64,000 nt of DNA. Origin: Leptospira wolffii serovar Khorat str. Khorat-H2. GTDB taxonomy: Bacteria > Spirochaetota > Leptospiria > Leptospirales > Leptospiraceae. The notes beneath the pieces are model-generated. The model was not told the origin of the DNA. It made no database searches and worked only from the letters and a program-made list of their open reading frames with translations. Position numbers and translations under genes: made by a program. The stretch is from assembly GCF_000306115.2 (NCBI RefSeq), contig NZ_AKWX02000020.1:744001-808000 (forward strand), written 5' to 3'. This document shows positions 27,953-37,171 of this stretch, piece after piece (the first letter of the stretch is position 1; each line of letters begins with the position of its first letter).

Positions 27953-28235
27953 GATAATTCTCGCTGGAACGAAATGCCCGATTCGACCGTCTTAGGGGAC
28001 GAATTAATAAATAATTTCTTTACCAAAAGGAAACGTCTCATTTCCGGTATCTTTTTCAATACAATTATACCATCCTCGATTCTTTTTCGGACATTCGGGA
28101 TGCCGTATCGAAAGAATAAGAGCAAAAGAATGTATAGTATCCGGGATCTATTTGGGGATAAAAGAGAGCTTATCTAGCTTTAGATTCGATTTATTCGCGG
28201 AGGAAAGTCCGAAAACCTCCTCCACGATTCACCGC

Positions 28236-28952
28236 TTAATGCCTTTTGGGCTGTTTATCTTTTTTTCTCTGGGTAGGATTCGGAGCCGAGATCTTAGAAA
28301 AACCGTCCCAGAGCATTTCTGCGGATTTTTCTAGCACCGAATCGTTCAGACTTCTTTCTCCCACATACAATCTTAGGATCCCGGAAAAGGAACCTAAGAT
28401 GATACAGGGATAAATGAAATACAAGTCGTCCTTTTCTGTCGAATAGGAGAAGTAATTATTGATCTTGGTTCGAAGTTTATCCGCTTCCATAAGACTCTCT
28501 TCGTCCAAGAGGCTTGAGGAGAGGTTGCGTTCGATCATGGTGAATTGATCGAATTCTCTCTGAGAAAAGAAACGTAAACCTTTCCAGAAGGTAAAGAATC
28601 GTTCTCTATGAGAAGTTTCTTTCAGTAGGCCTTCGTCCAAGAATTTTTCGAAATCTTGGATACATGTACGAAATGTTTCGTTAAACATGTCCTCCTTATT
28701 CTTAAAATGTCTGTACAAGCTTCCGACTCCGACTTTCGCATGAGCGGAAATTTCGGGGATTCTAGTCTCAAAAAAACCTTTTTCCGAAAAAAGTTTAAGT
28801 GCGGATTGAATAATTCTCTTTCGAGATTGTTCATATTTCCTTTGGTGCTTTTGCATTCTTTCGTTCCGTTCTTGCGGGAGCGGATCATGATTTTCTGTGA
28901 GCTGTGGATCCGAGGAAAGGAGCTGGGATTCAGATAGCATTTTGACTTCCAT
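28236..28952 (-). CDS. TetR/AcrR-family regulator A
   Basis: The 238-aa protein has a ~40-residue polar N-terminal extension, then the TetR DNA-binding domain (RKRIIQSALKLFSEKGFFETRIPEISAHAKVGVGSLYRHFKNKEDM) and a helical ligand domain. The frame is open another 69 codons upstream, but that stretch is not TetR-like. ATG 28952 has AAGGG about 8 nt upstream and is chosen. It resembles the next gene (29288) along most of its length, including F(F/L)..WK.L, so the two are probably duplicates. Target and ligand are unknown. Confidence 0.82.
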   Translation of the reverse strand: MEVKMLSESQLLSSDPQLTENHDPLPQERNERMQKHQRKYEQSRKRIIQSALKLFSEKGFFETRIPEISAHAKVGVGSLYRHFKNKEDMFNETFRTCIQDFEKFLDEGLLKETSHRERFFTFWKGLRFFSQREFDQFTMIERNLSSSLLDEESLMEADKLRTKINNYFSYSTEKDDLYFIYPCIILGSFSGILRLYVGERSLNDSVLEKSAEMLWDGFSKISAPNPTQRKKDKQPKRH

Positions 28953-29287
28953 TCGGTTACCCTTTTCATATATTTTTCTCGCGTGAGCCTTTTTGTGTTT
29001 ATAAAGTACAGGCAAAAAGAGTCGGTTAACGCTAAATGCTGTCAAATGAAAGATTCCGGTCCCGCCGATTTTATTCTTGGTAATTCGGAATCGGAATTCA
29101 TATTCCGAAAAACTACTGGACCGAAAACGATTTATATCGATAGCGAACGTATTCCCCAAAAGGTCAATCGCATTTTTGTAAATAAGGAACTCGTTTTTAC
29201 AAGAAGAGAGAAAGAGAATAAGGAAGCCGGATTTTGAGATTTAATTTTAGTTAGGTTGATGAGAAGAAGGGACCGATTTGCTAGTTC
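28953..29287. other. 335-nt intergenic stretch between the two TetR genes
   Basis: A/T-rich sequence without a convincing gene. A minus-strand TTGACA lies at 29040-29045 but lacks a -10 box at proper spacing. Short palindromic words occur (for example TATCGATA), yet no clear operator repeats. Presumably it holds the promoter of TetR A. Confidence 0.5.
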
Positions 29288-29869
29288 TTATTTTTCTAGG
29301 GCCTTCCATAATGTTGAGGCGGCTGCATGAACGGTTTCTGGAGTGAGTTTTATATATCCCCCTTGGGACATTTTTACCATTCCTACGAACCCTCCGTAGC
29401 ATAAGGAGACGAGTTCCATGGAGCCGAGATCGGAACGGATCTCTCCTTTGGATCGGGACTGCTCTAAAAACATGCAGATGAATTCCATGGTTCTAGCCGT
29501 AGCATTCTTACTTTCCTGATCGAGATAGGGAGAATGATAATGTAGCTCCAAAAATTCGAAAGCATCTGGATAGCGATCGTAGAAACCGGCTAGCGCCTTC
29601 CAGAGGTGAAGGAAGCGTTCCTTTGCCTTAGCTTTTTCCGGAAAACCTTCCGCCAAGGTCTCTCTCAGTTTATTTTTCCAGAAGCGGAAGAGTTCGTTTA
29701 CGAGTTCTTCTTTGCTTTTATAGTATCTGTAGATGGTTCCGGCACCTATTCCCGCGTCTTTGGCTAGATCCGGAATGGGCGTTCCTTCAAATCCCTGCCG
29801 AGTGAATAATCTCAATGCAGAGCTGAGAATTCTTTCTTTTTTGTCTTCCGGATCTCTGACTACGGCCAT
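29288..29869 (-). CDS. TetR/AcrR-family regulator B
   Basis: The 193-aa protein is of standard TetR length. The N-terminal domain reads KKERILSSALRLFTRQGFEGTPIPDLAKDAGIGAGTIYRYYKSKEEL. The ligand domain includes FLHLWKALAGFYDRYPDAFEFLELHYHSPYLDQESK, a pattern shared by a subgroup of TetR proteins controlling lipid or efflux genes. It starts 10 nt after the murB stop on the same strand and is probably co-transcribed with it. It is related to regulator A downstream. What it controls cannot be told. Confidence 0.88.
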   Translation of the reverse strand: MAVVRDPEDKKERILSSALRLFTRQGFEGTPIPDLAKDAGIGAGTIYRYYKSKEELVNELFRFWKNKLRETLAEGFPEKAKAKERFLHLWKALAGFYDRYPDAFEFLELHYHSPYLDQESKNATARTMEFICMFLEQSRSKGEIRSDLGSMELVSLCYGGFVGMVKMSQGGYIKLTPETVHAAASTLWKALEK

Positions 29870-29879
29870 AGAAAATTCC

Positions 29880-30899
29880 TTAAGGTACGGTTCCGAAATA
29901 TTCTACTTCTCTTTCGAGAGATACCCCGGTCTCTTTTCTGACTTTTTCTTGGACAATAGAAACGAGACTATTTACGTCGGAGGCTTTCGCTCCACCCGTA
30001 TTCACGATAAAATTGCAATGCTCCGGAGAAATCTGAGCGCCTCCGATTTGTAATCCTCTTAAGCCCGCGGAATCTATAAACTGCCAGGCCTTCCTTTCCT
30101 TGCCTTCCTGGTCGTAGATTTTCGGGTTCTTAAACATGGATCCGGCGCTTTTCTTATTTTGAGGTTGGGAGGAATTGCGTTTATCCCTTTTTTCCTTTAG
30201 AGACGCCTCGATCTCGTCCGGATCTCCCGTCTTTAGTCGTATGGTAACGGAAAGAATGATAGAATCCTTTTTTTGTAGGAACTCGGTGAACCTATAACCG
30301 TGCTTGATTTCCGAAGGGGGAAGTTTGTGAATCTGTCCGTCTCTCAGAAATTCCACTTCCTGGATGAGATCGAAAAGTTCTCCCCCATAGCAGCCCGCAT
30401 TTTGGATAACCGCGCCTCCGGTCCATCCAGGGATCGTACTTAAGAATTCGGCTCCCGTATATCCTTTCTGGGAAATTTGTCGGAAGGTGGGAGTGGTATT
30501 CGTTGCCGCTCCGATCTGAAAGAGCCCGTCTCCTAAATCCCGGTATTCCTTAAATTCTCCGGAAAGCTTGAATACGATTAAATCGTCGGGATGATCCGAA
30601 ATGAGTACGTTGGTTCCTCCACCCAAGATTTTCCAAGGCAGGTCCAATTTCTTGAAAATCGAAAGAGCCTCCAAGATTTGTTCCGTGTTTTCCGGTTCGA
30701 TTAGAATGGGACAGATTCCGCCGATTTTAAAAGAGCAATGCACGCTTAAGTCCGAGTTTTCTCGGAAGGGGAGGCCGCTTTCGGAAAAGGCTTCCTTCGC
30801 TTCTCGGATCTGAGTGTCGGAAAGAGGATTCACTTTATTCAGGTTCCCGTGAGCAAATTTAGCGGCAAGAAAAAAGTCGGGATCGGAAAAAACGCTCAT
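29880..30899 (-). CDS. murB: UDP-N-acetylmuramate dehydrogenase
   Basis: MurB reduces UDP-GlcNAc-enolpyruvate to UDP-MurNAc with NADPH and FAD in peptidoglycan synthesis. The 339-aa protein shows the FAD-binding [12 protein letters not shown], then [32 protein letters not shown], the catalytic serine region [11 protein letters not shown] and [20 protein letters not shown] with the catalytic glutamate. The [17 protein letters not shown] order fits MurB. A TetR gene follows after 10 nt. A small plus-strand reading frame diverges from its start region. Confidence 0.93.
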   Translation of the reverse strand: MSVFSDPDFFLAAKFAHGNLNKVNPLSDTQIREAKEAFSESGLPFRENSDLSVHCSFKIGGICPILIEPENTEQILEALSIFKKLDLPWKILGGGTNVLISDHPDDLIVFKLSGEFKEYRDLGDGLFQIGAATNTTPTFRQISQKGYTGAEFLSTIPGWTGGAVIQNAGCYGGELFDLIQEVEFLRDGQIHKLPPSEIKHGYRFTEFLQKKDSIILSVTIRLKTGDPDEIEASLKEKRDKRNSSQPQNKKSAGSMFKNPKIYDQEGKERKAWQFIDSAGLRGLQIGGAQISPEHCNFIVNTGGAKASDVNSLVSIVQEKVRKETGVSLEREVEYFGTVP

Positions 30900-30943
30900 G
30901 CCCCGTAAAAACCGGTCCGAACATTCTCTTAGGAGTCGGAAGA

Positions 30944-31069
30944 ATGTTTTATCTACTCTTACAGTCCGTTTATCAAGACTATATTTCCGGAAGATCCGAT
31001 CGGGAGACTTACGTCAATTCCGTGATCCGTTTGGCCATGGACCAGGAGAAACTTGCGGGTCTGGTTTGA
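30944..31069 (+). CDS. Candidate 41-aa protein
   Basis: The frame runs from ATG 30944 to TGA 31067-31069, between the starts and ends of murB and hflX. AGGAG at 30931-30935 lies 8 nt upstream, an ideal ribosome site. The product starts [18 protein letters not shown] and continues with a helix ([20 protein letters not shown]). The hydrophobic start and amphipathic tail look protein-like and contain no rare-looking codon runs. No family is recognised. It is divergent from murB and convergent with hflX. Confidence 0.5.
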   Translation: MFYLLLQSVYQDYISGRSDRETYVNSVIRLAMDQEKLAGLV

Positions 31070-31094
31070 TTCGCGTAGATTCGTACAAAAGAGT

Positions 31095-32810
31095 CTAAAC
31101 CAAAGTTTCTTCGGCAGTTTCTTCGAATTCCGCGTCCTCTTCCCAGAGTCTTCTTTCCTGTAATTTCGCTTCCGCTTGGGAATAGATTTTTTCCTCGATG
31201 CGAGCCAATAAATTGTCCAATCCGAATCCTTTGATTGCGGAAACATAGATCGTATCCGCATCCGCTTCTCTCAAGAGTTCGTTTCTGGCCTCTTCGGGGA
31301 GTCCGTCAATTTTATTAAAAACTAATATTCTTGGAATATCCGAAAGTCCCAAATCCTCTAAGATCGTCTCGACAGCTTCCATCTGCGTTCTGAATTCGGG
31401 GTTGGATATGTCTATCACATGAAGAAGTAGATCAGAGTCTCCCAATTCTTCCAAAGTGGCCTTGAATGCGTTCGAGAGTTCGGGAGGAAGATCGTGTATG
31501 AAACCCACGGTGTCCGATATGATGATCTCTCTTTCCTCCGGAAATCTCATTCTTCTCGAAGTCGGATCTAAGGTAGCGAAGAGTTTGTCCTCTGAAAGCA
31601 CCGAAGAATTTGTCATCGCGTTCAGAAGGGTGGACTTGCCTGCGTTCGTATATCCTACGATGCCGCAAACCGGGATTTCGTTTTTCTTGCGACGTCTTCT
31701 TGCGACTTCTCTTCTTTTCTTTAGGGACTTAAGTTCCTGTTCGAGACGGGAGATTCTTTCTTCTACTCTACGTTTGCCGATCTCGAGTTTGGTTTCTCCC
31801 GGTCCTCTTCCTCCGATTCCTCCGGTTAACCTGGACATATTATCGTCCAATTCCGAGAGTCTGCCTTTCAAATACTTTAATTGCGCGAGTTCCACCTGCA
31901 ATTTACCGTCTCGGCTCTTGGCGTTTCTTGCGAAGATGTCCAGGATCAATTGGGTCCTATCTATGACTTTTAGGTCGGCGTAATCGGAGATTTTTTTGGC
32001 CTGGGAGGGAGAAAGCTCCAGATCGAATACAAGAACCTCCACTTGTTTTTGAATGGCCTTTAGCACTATCTCTTCTAATTTACCTTTTCCTAATACGGTC
32101 GCGGGATCCAGACGATTCTTGCGTTGGATGAATGAATCGACCACATGTACTCCCGCCGACCTGCAAAGCTCTTTCAGTTCCGCTATAGATTGGGAAGGTT
32201 GCCTTCCTCTGATTTGCTCCGGATAGACTCCCACTAAAAAGGCCCGATTTTCCTTTTGTGCGCCTTTTAAATTACGGCGATAACGAGCCATTCTGCCTTC
32301 TATCTCCTGGATTTCCTCCAGAATTCCTTCCGATAATTGGCCGGGATTCCTTTTAGGAAGAATTGTCCAAGGTTCGCCTTCCTCGTCCTCGGGATTTACA
32401 TGAGCGGAATAATAAGCTTTCGGAAGACCCTTATCGTCCACGGTGACCGCGGTTATATAATCCAAACGTAATAAAGCTAAGTCCGTAAGGTCTTCCTGGT
32501 TCAGGGACTCGTCTTTTAGATGGCTGTGTACGAGTCGGATGCCTCTAAGCCTGGCTTCGGACGTACGAATCCTGTCCAGCCAAGGGATATCGATGGAACT
32601 GTCAGAACCCACGATCACATGAGTCACGTAACCGTTTCGATCGATCATGATTCCGATCTGTCTTGATATTTCTAGGGATAATTCTGTGAGTGTTCTGGAA
32701 ACTTCGGGAGTGACGATCACATTCTCCCGTATTCTCCGTTCGGAGAGCTTTTTGAGTCTTTGGATCTGGTTGGACTTTAAACCGGAAAGGTTACCGCTGA
32801 GCTTACTAAT
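31095..32810 (-). CDS. hflX: Ribosome-associated GTPase HflX (probable ATT start)
   Basis: HflX is a GTPase that binds the 50S subunit and helps rescue or split stalled ribosomes. The ~571-aa protein has the HflX N-domain ([28 protein letters not shown]), a coiled coil, [25 protein letters not shown], and the G domain: [14 protein letters not shown] (G1), DPTSRRM (G2), DTVGF (G3), NKID (G4) and SAIKGFGL (G5). The first canonical start is GTG 32720, but the frame stays open upstream with [18 protein letters not shown], a conserved HflX N-terminal extension. Within it no ATG, GTG or TTG exists. ATT at 32808-32810 has AAGGAG 8 nt upstream, so it is the best start. Confidence 0.85.
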   Translation of the reverse strand: MSKLSGNLSGLKSNQIQRLKKLSERRIRENVIVTPEVSRTLTELSLEISRQIGIMIDRNGYVTHVIVGSDSSIDIPWLDRIRTSEARLRGIRLVHSHLKDESLNQEDLTDLALLRLDYITAVTVDDKGLPKAYYSAHVNPEDEEGEPWTILPKRNPGQLSEGILEEIQEIEGRMARYRRNLKGAQKENRAFLVGVYPEQIRGRQPSQSIAELKELCRSAGVHVVDSFIQRKNRLDPATVLGKGKLEEIVLKAIQKQVEVLVFDLELSPSQAKKISDYADLKVIDRTQLILDIFARNAKSRDGKLQVELAQLKYLKGRLSELDDNMSRLTGGIGGRGPGETKLEIGKRRVEERISRLEQELKSLKKRREVARRRRKKNEIPVCGIVGYTNAGKSTLLNAMTNSSVLSEDKLFATLDPTSRRMRFPEEREIIISDTVGFIHDLPPELSNAFKATLEELGDSDLLLHVIDISNPEFRTQMEAVETILEDLGLSDIPRILVFNKIDGLPEEARNELLREADADTIYVSAIKGFGLDNLLARIEEKIYSQAEAKLQERRLWEEDAEFEETAEETLV

Positions 32811-32818
32811 AAATCTGT

Positions 32819-32824
32819 CTCCTT
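32819..32824 (-). promoter_or_regulatory. Ribosome binding site placing the hflX start at an ATT codon
   Basis: AAGGAG on the minus strand, 8 nt before ATT 32810. The GTG at 32720 has only GGGAG at a 3-nt spacing. The site therefore supports the longer protein. Confidence 0.6.
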
Positions 32825-33165
32825 CTTTCCTTAAAAAGGTAACATTTCAGGGGGGCCGAGTCAAGCAGTTCCGACACGAGCGCCCGATTTAGGGATGCGG
32901 ATTTTTTTCCGTATTTACTCTTTTTGAAGAACTTTTGTAAGCGATTTGTTTTATGAAGAAGGGACTCAAGAGAGACAGGACCGTGGAGAAAATTGGAAAT
33001 TGGTCTAGGATTTTGAACAAGATACGGATCGAAATTAAGAGTTTTGGAAAGAAATTATTCCTTTCAGGCAGGGGTTTATCGGCAAGAATCGACGTAATTC
33101 CAAAAAAAAGGTCATCGACCGATAACGGATGGTCGAAAAAAAAGAATAGAGGCGAGAAGGGGAGA
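32825..33165. other. Stretch between hflX and the HEAT-repeat gene
   Basis: Holds the two divergent promoters by position. A plus-strand frame is open through much of it (from 32953, in phase with the HEAT gene) but encodes a Lys/Arg/Ser-rich stretch without family features, so I treat it as non-coding. No repeat or clear -35/-10 pair was seen. Confidence 0.45.
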
Positions 33166-34509
33166 ATGTTTCCTGGACCCATGCTTGCTTTTCGGCTAAA
33201 AAGAATGCATTTGCAATTGATCCTTCGCTTAATGTTCTCCGGGCTTTTTACTGCCTGGTTTCTAATGTCCGTTAGCTTCTCTCTTCGGGCCCAAACCGCA
33301 GCGGATCCGAATTCTCCGGAAGTCTCCTCTCCGGAATCAGGGACTCCTTCGGACCAAGATCTTCCCGAAAAACCGGAACCGAAGAAGTCCAAAAAGGCTC
33401 CCGTAGACAAGGAAACGAAAAAATACAACGATCTATTCAAGAAAGGACTGCTCGCTGTATTCGAAGCCGAAGCGAGGAGAGATCTTCCGAAATTAGGTAG
33501 ATTCGGGGCCACTCATCCTATTCCCAGAGTAAGAGCAGCGGCTGCGTTAGGGATAGGACGCTTGGAAAGCAAGTCAGGCGCAAAATATCTCCATAAGATG
33601 ATCGATCGCGACGGAGAACAGGTAAGGCAAGCGGCCTATAAGGGACTGGCACAGATAGGTTCCCCTTCTTCATTAGAATATTTTTATGCAGGAGCAAAGT
33701 CCTCCGATCGAGAGATTCGAGTCTCCTCTTTCCGCGGAATGGGAAAAACCTTGGACCCGGGCGCCCGAGAAGTCCTTCTGAAAAAAGGAATCACTTCCGA
33801 CGACAAGGAAATCGTGAAGGCTTCCATACTCGGACTGGGATATTATCAGGTTCCGGAAGATATCCGCACTTTTATCGATTATTTGAATTCTCCCGACGAA
33901 GAATTCCAGAAGGCGGCGGTCGAGGCCTTGGGCAGACACAAGACTCGCACTTCCATGAAGATACTGGAAGATTCCTTCGATCAGAAGCAAAATCTTAGAG
34001 TACAAATTCTGGATACTCTCACCGAGCAGAAGAATTCCTTCGCCGTTTTTGCATTACTGAGGATTTTGGACGCACATTCGGATTCCGAAGCGATCGTTTC
34101 GGAAATCAGCGCAAGGCTCTATAAATTAAAAGCGTACGGAAAGTTCATGACCGTAATTTCCGGTCAGGCACCTTTGATGAAGGAACCCTATGTAGGAGCT
34201 TCTAAGATTCGCGATTTGGAAAGCGGAGAAGTCGGTAAAGTCTTAAGTAAGAGTCCAGTCGCCTATATTATCAATATCGACGGAGAGAAAATCGAGGACT
34301 TCTATTATAAGGTGCTTGTGAATACGAAATACAAGGACGCATTTACCGAAACGGTCCAAGGTTGGATTTTCGGTAAATTTATCCGAATTCGTACGATTAC
34401 CGCTCCAAAGCCCGAAAAGAAAACCAAACGGCCTTCCATTCTGGACGATGTGGAACCTACGAAATCTCAGCCTCAGGCGGACACTTCGGACGAAGACACG
34501 AATCTTTAA
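33166..34509 (+). CDS. Exported HEAT-repeat protein with C-terminal SH3-like domain
   Basis: The ~447-aa product has a signal or anchor helix (LILRLMFSGLFTAWFLMSVSFSLRAQ), a Pro/Ser/Lys-rich linker, then HEAT-like repeats: RVRAAAALGIGRLESKSGAKYL, QVRQAAYKGLAQIGSPSSLEYF, EIRVSSFRGMGKTL, IVKASILGLGYYQ, EFQKAAVEALGRHKT. A C-terminal ~90 residues (SGEVGKVLSKSPVAYI ... VQGWIFGKFIRIR) look like a bacterial SH3 fold. Such repeats bind proteins; the partner is unknown. The frame opens at 32953, but the preceding ~70 codons look non-coding. Starts at 33166, 33181 and 33205 are all possible; AAGG lies 5 nt before 33166. Confidence 0.78.
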   Translation: MFPGPMLAFRLKRMHLQLILRLMFSGLFTAWFLMSVSFSLRAQTAADPNSPEVSSPESGTPSDQDLPEKPEPKKSKKAPVDKETKKYNDLFKKGLLAVFEAEARRDLPKLGRFGATHPIPRVRAAAALGIGRLESKSGAKYLHKMIDRDGEQVRQAAYKGLAQIGSPSSLEYFYAGAKSSDREIRVSSFRGMGKTLDPGAREVLLKKGITSDDKEIVKASILGLGYYQVPEDIRTFIDYLNSPDEEFQKAAVEALGRHKTRTSMKILEDSFDQKQNLRVQILDTLTEQKNSFAVFALLRILDAHSDSEAIVSEISARLYKLKAYGKFMTVISGQAPLMKEPYVGASKIRDLESGEVGKVLSKSPVAYIINIDGEKIEDFYYKVLVNTKYKDAFTETVQGWIFGKFIRIRTITAPKPEKKTKRPSILDDVEPTKSQPQADTSDEDTNL

Positions 34510-34559
34510 TCCGAATTATTTCCGTATAAGAAATCTTCCCTCCAAACACCCTACGTGAA

Positions 34560-35420
34560 ATGAGGATACCGGATGTATATAGAATTTTTATAATATACGG
34601 CGTTCTTTTCTTGTCGCTTACATGCGACGGAGGGAAAAGTTCGAATACCTCTTTTGAACCGAAGCAAGTCGGTTTTGTATTTGCAGATCGACTATTCTGC
34701 AGAGAATATCCTAGCCGCGATTCCAAAATCAAAACCTCTTTCGTTTTTGGACAAATTATCGCTCTCAGTGAGAAAACCGGTATTAAAGAAACGATCGATG
34801 GAGTGGAAGGTGATTGGTATCGGATTTCAGACAAGTCTTGCTGGTTATTTTCAGGGCATCTACGTATCGATTCTCCCCCTGATCGATTTTTGAATCCGAA
34901 GCAGATCGTATGCAATTTGGGCTCGGAGTACTCGGAAGGATTCAAACCTTTACTCGGTTCTTACAACTTCTTGTCCGTGGAAAGATTGGACGATTGGGCT
35001 AGAGAAGGAGAATACGGAGAGAACGATCCGCCGGGACAAGAAGTCGTTTTTGTAACGATCGGTAAATACGAAAAGAAAGGGAACGAGTTTTTTCTGAAAG
35101 GAGAAAGGACCGCAGTCTTCGTAAATTCCCGATTCTTACGTTTCAGAACGAAACTGTTTTACGCAAAGAATGGAGGATTACATTTAGTTCTAGTTTCCGA
35201 CGAAGCAGGAGAATATTATAAGAATCGGAAGTCTCAAGGAGATCGGAAATCCTCGGTCGCTTATTGCAAAAAATTCCAAGATTTCCTTCCTACGCGAAAA
35301 ACGATCTTCTTTGAATATTATATAGAAACGAAAATAGAGCCGTCCTTTCCTTTAGAACCGCTCCAATGTGCTAATCAATCCAGGGCTGCTTATTGTTCCG
35401 GTTGGAATATTAGTGAGTGA
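34560..35420 (+). CDS. Lipoprotein with N-terminal SH3-like domain
   Basis: The 286-aa protein has a signal peptide (VYRIFIIYGVLFLSL) and a lipobox-like LSLTC followed by DGGKSS. Residues ~35-105 form an SH3-like domain: GFVFADRLFCREYPSRDSK, TSFVFGQIIALSEKTG, EGDWYRISDKSCWLFSGHL. The rest contains SYNFLSVERLDDWAREGEYGE and Tyr/Lys-rich beta strands. No enzyme motif is seen. It starts 50 nt after the HEAT-repeat gene, whose C-terminus also looks SH3-like, so they may act together in the envelope. Function unknown. Confidence 0.75.
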   Translation: MRIPDVYRIFIIYGVLFLSLTCDGGKSSNTSFEPKQVGFVFADRLFCREYPSRDSKIKTSFVFGQIIALSEKTGIKETIDGVEGDWYRISDKSCWLFSGHLRIDSPPDRFLNPKQIVCNLGSEYSEGFKPLLGSYNFLSVERLDDWAREGEYGENDPPGQEVVFVTIGKYEKKGNEFFLKGERTAVFVNSRFLRFRTKLFYAKNGGLHLVLVSDEAGEYYKNRKSQGDRKSSVAYCKKFQDFLPTRKTIFFEYYIETKIEPSFPLEPLQCANQSRAAYCSGWNISE

Positions 35421-35576
35421 CAATCGAATACGAGGGAATAAATTCTCCTAGCGCTGGGATGAGGTTCGCTTGGAAATTTCCCAATTTCAGTCTTTAATCG
35501 ATTATTTTTTCGTATTCTACCCGCATTGTCGTCGGCAAGAACGGATTCCGGATATGTTTAGGATCGGAGTTCTACC

Positions 35577-36203
35577 GTGAAGAAGCAAACGATCGAAGAG
35601 AAATACAAGAAATTATACAAGGACTTGAATTTCGAAAGAGCCGGACTGTTTCGTCTTTTGCGGGATATGTTGGGCAGCGGTAACGTGGTTTATCCCGGAA
35701 GCGGTATCCATATCACTCCCTCTTTTTACTTTCGCTCGGTTACTTATGTGGATTCCAGAGACGAGGTGGAGGAATTCTTTTCGGATCCGTCTCTTATTCG
35801 ATCCGTAATAGATTCGGAGAAGAATTATCGTGAAGTTCCGGAGATTCGATTCTTCCAAAAGGATTATCTTTTACGGGATTTTCAAATAGAAGGGGAGTTC
35901 CAACTCTTGCTTTGTCTTCATGCTCCGTACTGCTTTCCGAATTTTAGAAAGAACCTGCCCGTAGGAGCCCATTATCTTACGAACGATTTCCAAGGTTCGG
36001 CTAGATCCGCTTTGGACTGCGGCGATCTAAAATTAAAGCACAGGATTCGCTATTCTCCCAAGGGTTATCAGATTCTTAACGATGAGATCGAATCGGAGTC
36101 GAAGAATTCCGATAAGAAGAAGAAATCCTCCGGCTTAAATCGTAAGAATGACGGCATGGAGATTTCGGACAGGGACGATTACTTTCTATTCTCCGTAATT
36201 TGA
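35577..36203 (+). CDS. Cytoplasmic protein of unknown function
   Basis: The 208-aa protein starts at GTG 35577, with GGAG 7 nt upstream. It has no signal peptide. GSGNVVYPGSGIHITPSFYF followed by VTYVDSRDEVEEFF looks like the first two strands of a nucleotide- or SAM-binding Rossmann unit (YPGSG.. then a D), but the later family motifs are not obvious. A Cys-containing stretch (LLLCLHAPYCFPNF) and a Lys/Ser-rich disordered tail follow. I would call it a possible methyltransferase-like fold without assigning activity. Confidence 0.65.
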   Translation: MKKQTIEEKYKKLYKDLNFERAGLFRLLRDMLGSGNVVYPGSGIHITPSFYFRSVTYVDSRDEVEEFFSDPSLIRSVIDSEKNYREVPEIRFFQKDYLLRDFQIEGEFQLLLCLHAPYCFPNFRKNLPVGAHYLTNDFQGSARSALDCGDLKLKHRIRYSPKGYQILNDEIESESKNSDKKKKSSGLNRKNDGMEISDRDDYFLFSVI

Positions 36204-36266
36204 GTTTCGACGCTAGTATTTAAAATCCTTGTTTCCTCGCGCGAATTCCGGATTCTTCCAGAATCG

Positions 36267-37046
36267 ATGTCTATCAGTTCCGAAATTCTAAGCACATTCG
36301 TTTACGCCTCTAAGCAAGCGGGAACCGCGATTCTGGAGTTATTCGACGGTAAATCCAGTTTCGACTTAAAGGATCCCATGCAGGTTCTGACGGAGGCGGA
36401 CTTGCGTTCTCATACGATCCTGAAGGAAATTTTGGAAAAGGAATTTCGCGGGCTTCCGCTTATCATGGAGGAACAGCAGAATTCGGAGCCTTTGCCCCAG
36501 GATTATATCGTTTGCGACGAACTGGACGGAACTGCTCTATTTTCGAGAGGGATCGGAGAATTCGGCGTGATACTCGCTCATGTGGAAAAAGGCAGACCTA
36601 GAGAAGGGTGTATCTATTTCCCCGCTTCCGAAACTTTTTTGACTTCTTCTCTCGGCGGTGGCGCTTTCGTGAACGGGAATAAAATTCTCCCGAATAAGAC
36701 GGGAACTTTGGAATTATCGGTTCTTTCATTAGAAATAAATAATACGTTTCGGGACGACGATTTTGCCTGGATCAATCGAGTCTCCAAGAACGTTCTAGCT
36801 ACCCGGGCTTTAGCGGCTACGGGAGCGGGCTTTCTGGAACTTCTACAGGGAAAAACGGATTTGTTCATGAATTTGAGCGGTGCCAAGGTTTGGGATTTCG
36901 CCGCCGGAATTTTGGCTTTAGAGGAAGCCGGAGGGTTGGCCTTGGATAAGAGCGGAGAGCCCTTGGTTTGGGACCGCATCCGGATGAGCGCGGTGATGGG
37001 AAGGAATCCTGAACTGGTAAAGGAACTCTATCGTTTCCGGCCTTGA
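36267..37046 (+). CDS. Inositol-monophosphatase-family protein
   Basis: The 259-aa protein has the order of motifs of Mg-dependent sugar-phosphate phosphatases: LTEADLRSHTILKEIL, PLIMEEQQNSE (metal Glu pair), CDELDGTALFSRG (the usual DPxDGT box written DELDGT, with both Asp kept), and AKVWDFAAGILALEEAGG. Family members dephosphorylate inositol phosphates, PAP or fructose bisphosphate; which one applies here is unclear. A 6-bp hairpin (36251-36265) ends just before the ATG. The gene lies 63 nt after the unknown 208-aa gene. Confidence 0.85.
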   Translation: MSISSEILSTFVYASKQAGTAILELFDGKSSFDLKDPMQVLTEADLRSHTILKEILEKEFRGLPLIMEEQQNSEPLPQDYIVCDELDGTALFSRGIGEFGVILAHVEKGRPREGCIYFPASETFLTSSLGGGAFVNGNKILPNKTGTLELSVLSLEINNTFRDDDFAWINRVSKNVLATRALAATGAGFLELLQGKTDLFMNLSGAKVWDFAAGILALEEAGGLALDKSGEPLVWDRIRMSAVMGRNPELVKELYRFRP

Positions 37047-37171
37047 TCTCTTAATTTTTCGGAAGAATTATTATTCGCTTTTCACGATTTCCAGCGGAAC
37101 GATTTTTTGGTACAGGTAGAGAGGACTTTTCCTCGACTGTCGAATCTTAAGGAAAGAGGGGCTAAGAGTAG

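Noticed and set aside
29040..29045. Minus-strand TTGACA as a promoter of TetR regulator A
   Set aside because: No -10 box at 16-18 nt spacing.
28953..29159. Longer N-terminus of TetR regulator A
   Set aside because: The 69 extra codons are not TetR-like, and ATG 28952 has a fair ribosome site.
32953..33165. N-terminal extension of the HEAT-repeat protein
   Set aside because: Would put ~70 basic, family-free residues before a clear signal peptide.
32889..33512. 207-aa minus-strand frame opposite the HEAT-repeat gene
   Set aside because: It mirrors the coding frame of a well-supported gene and has no family features.
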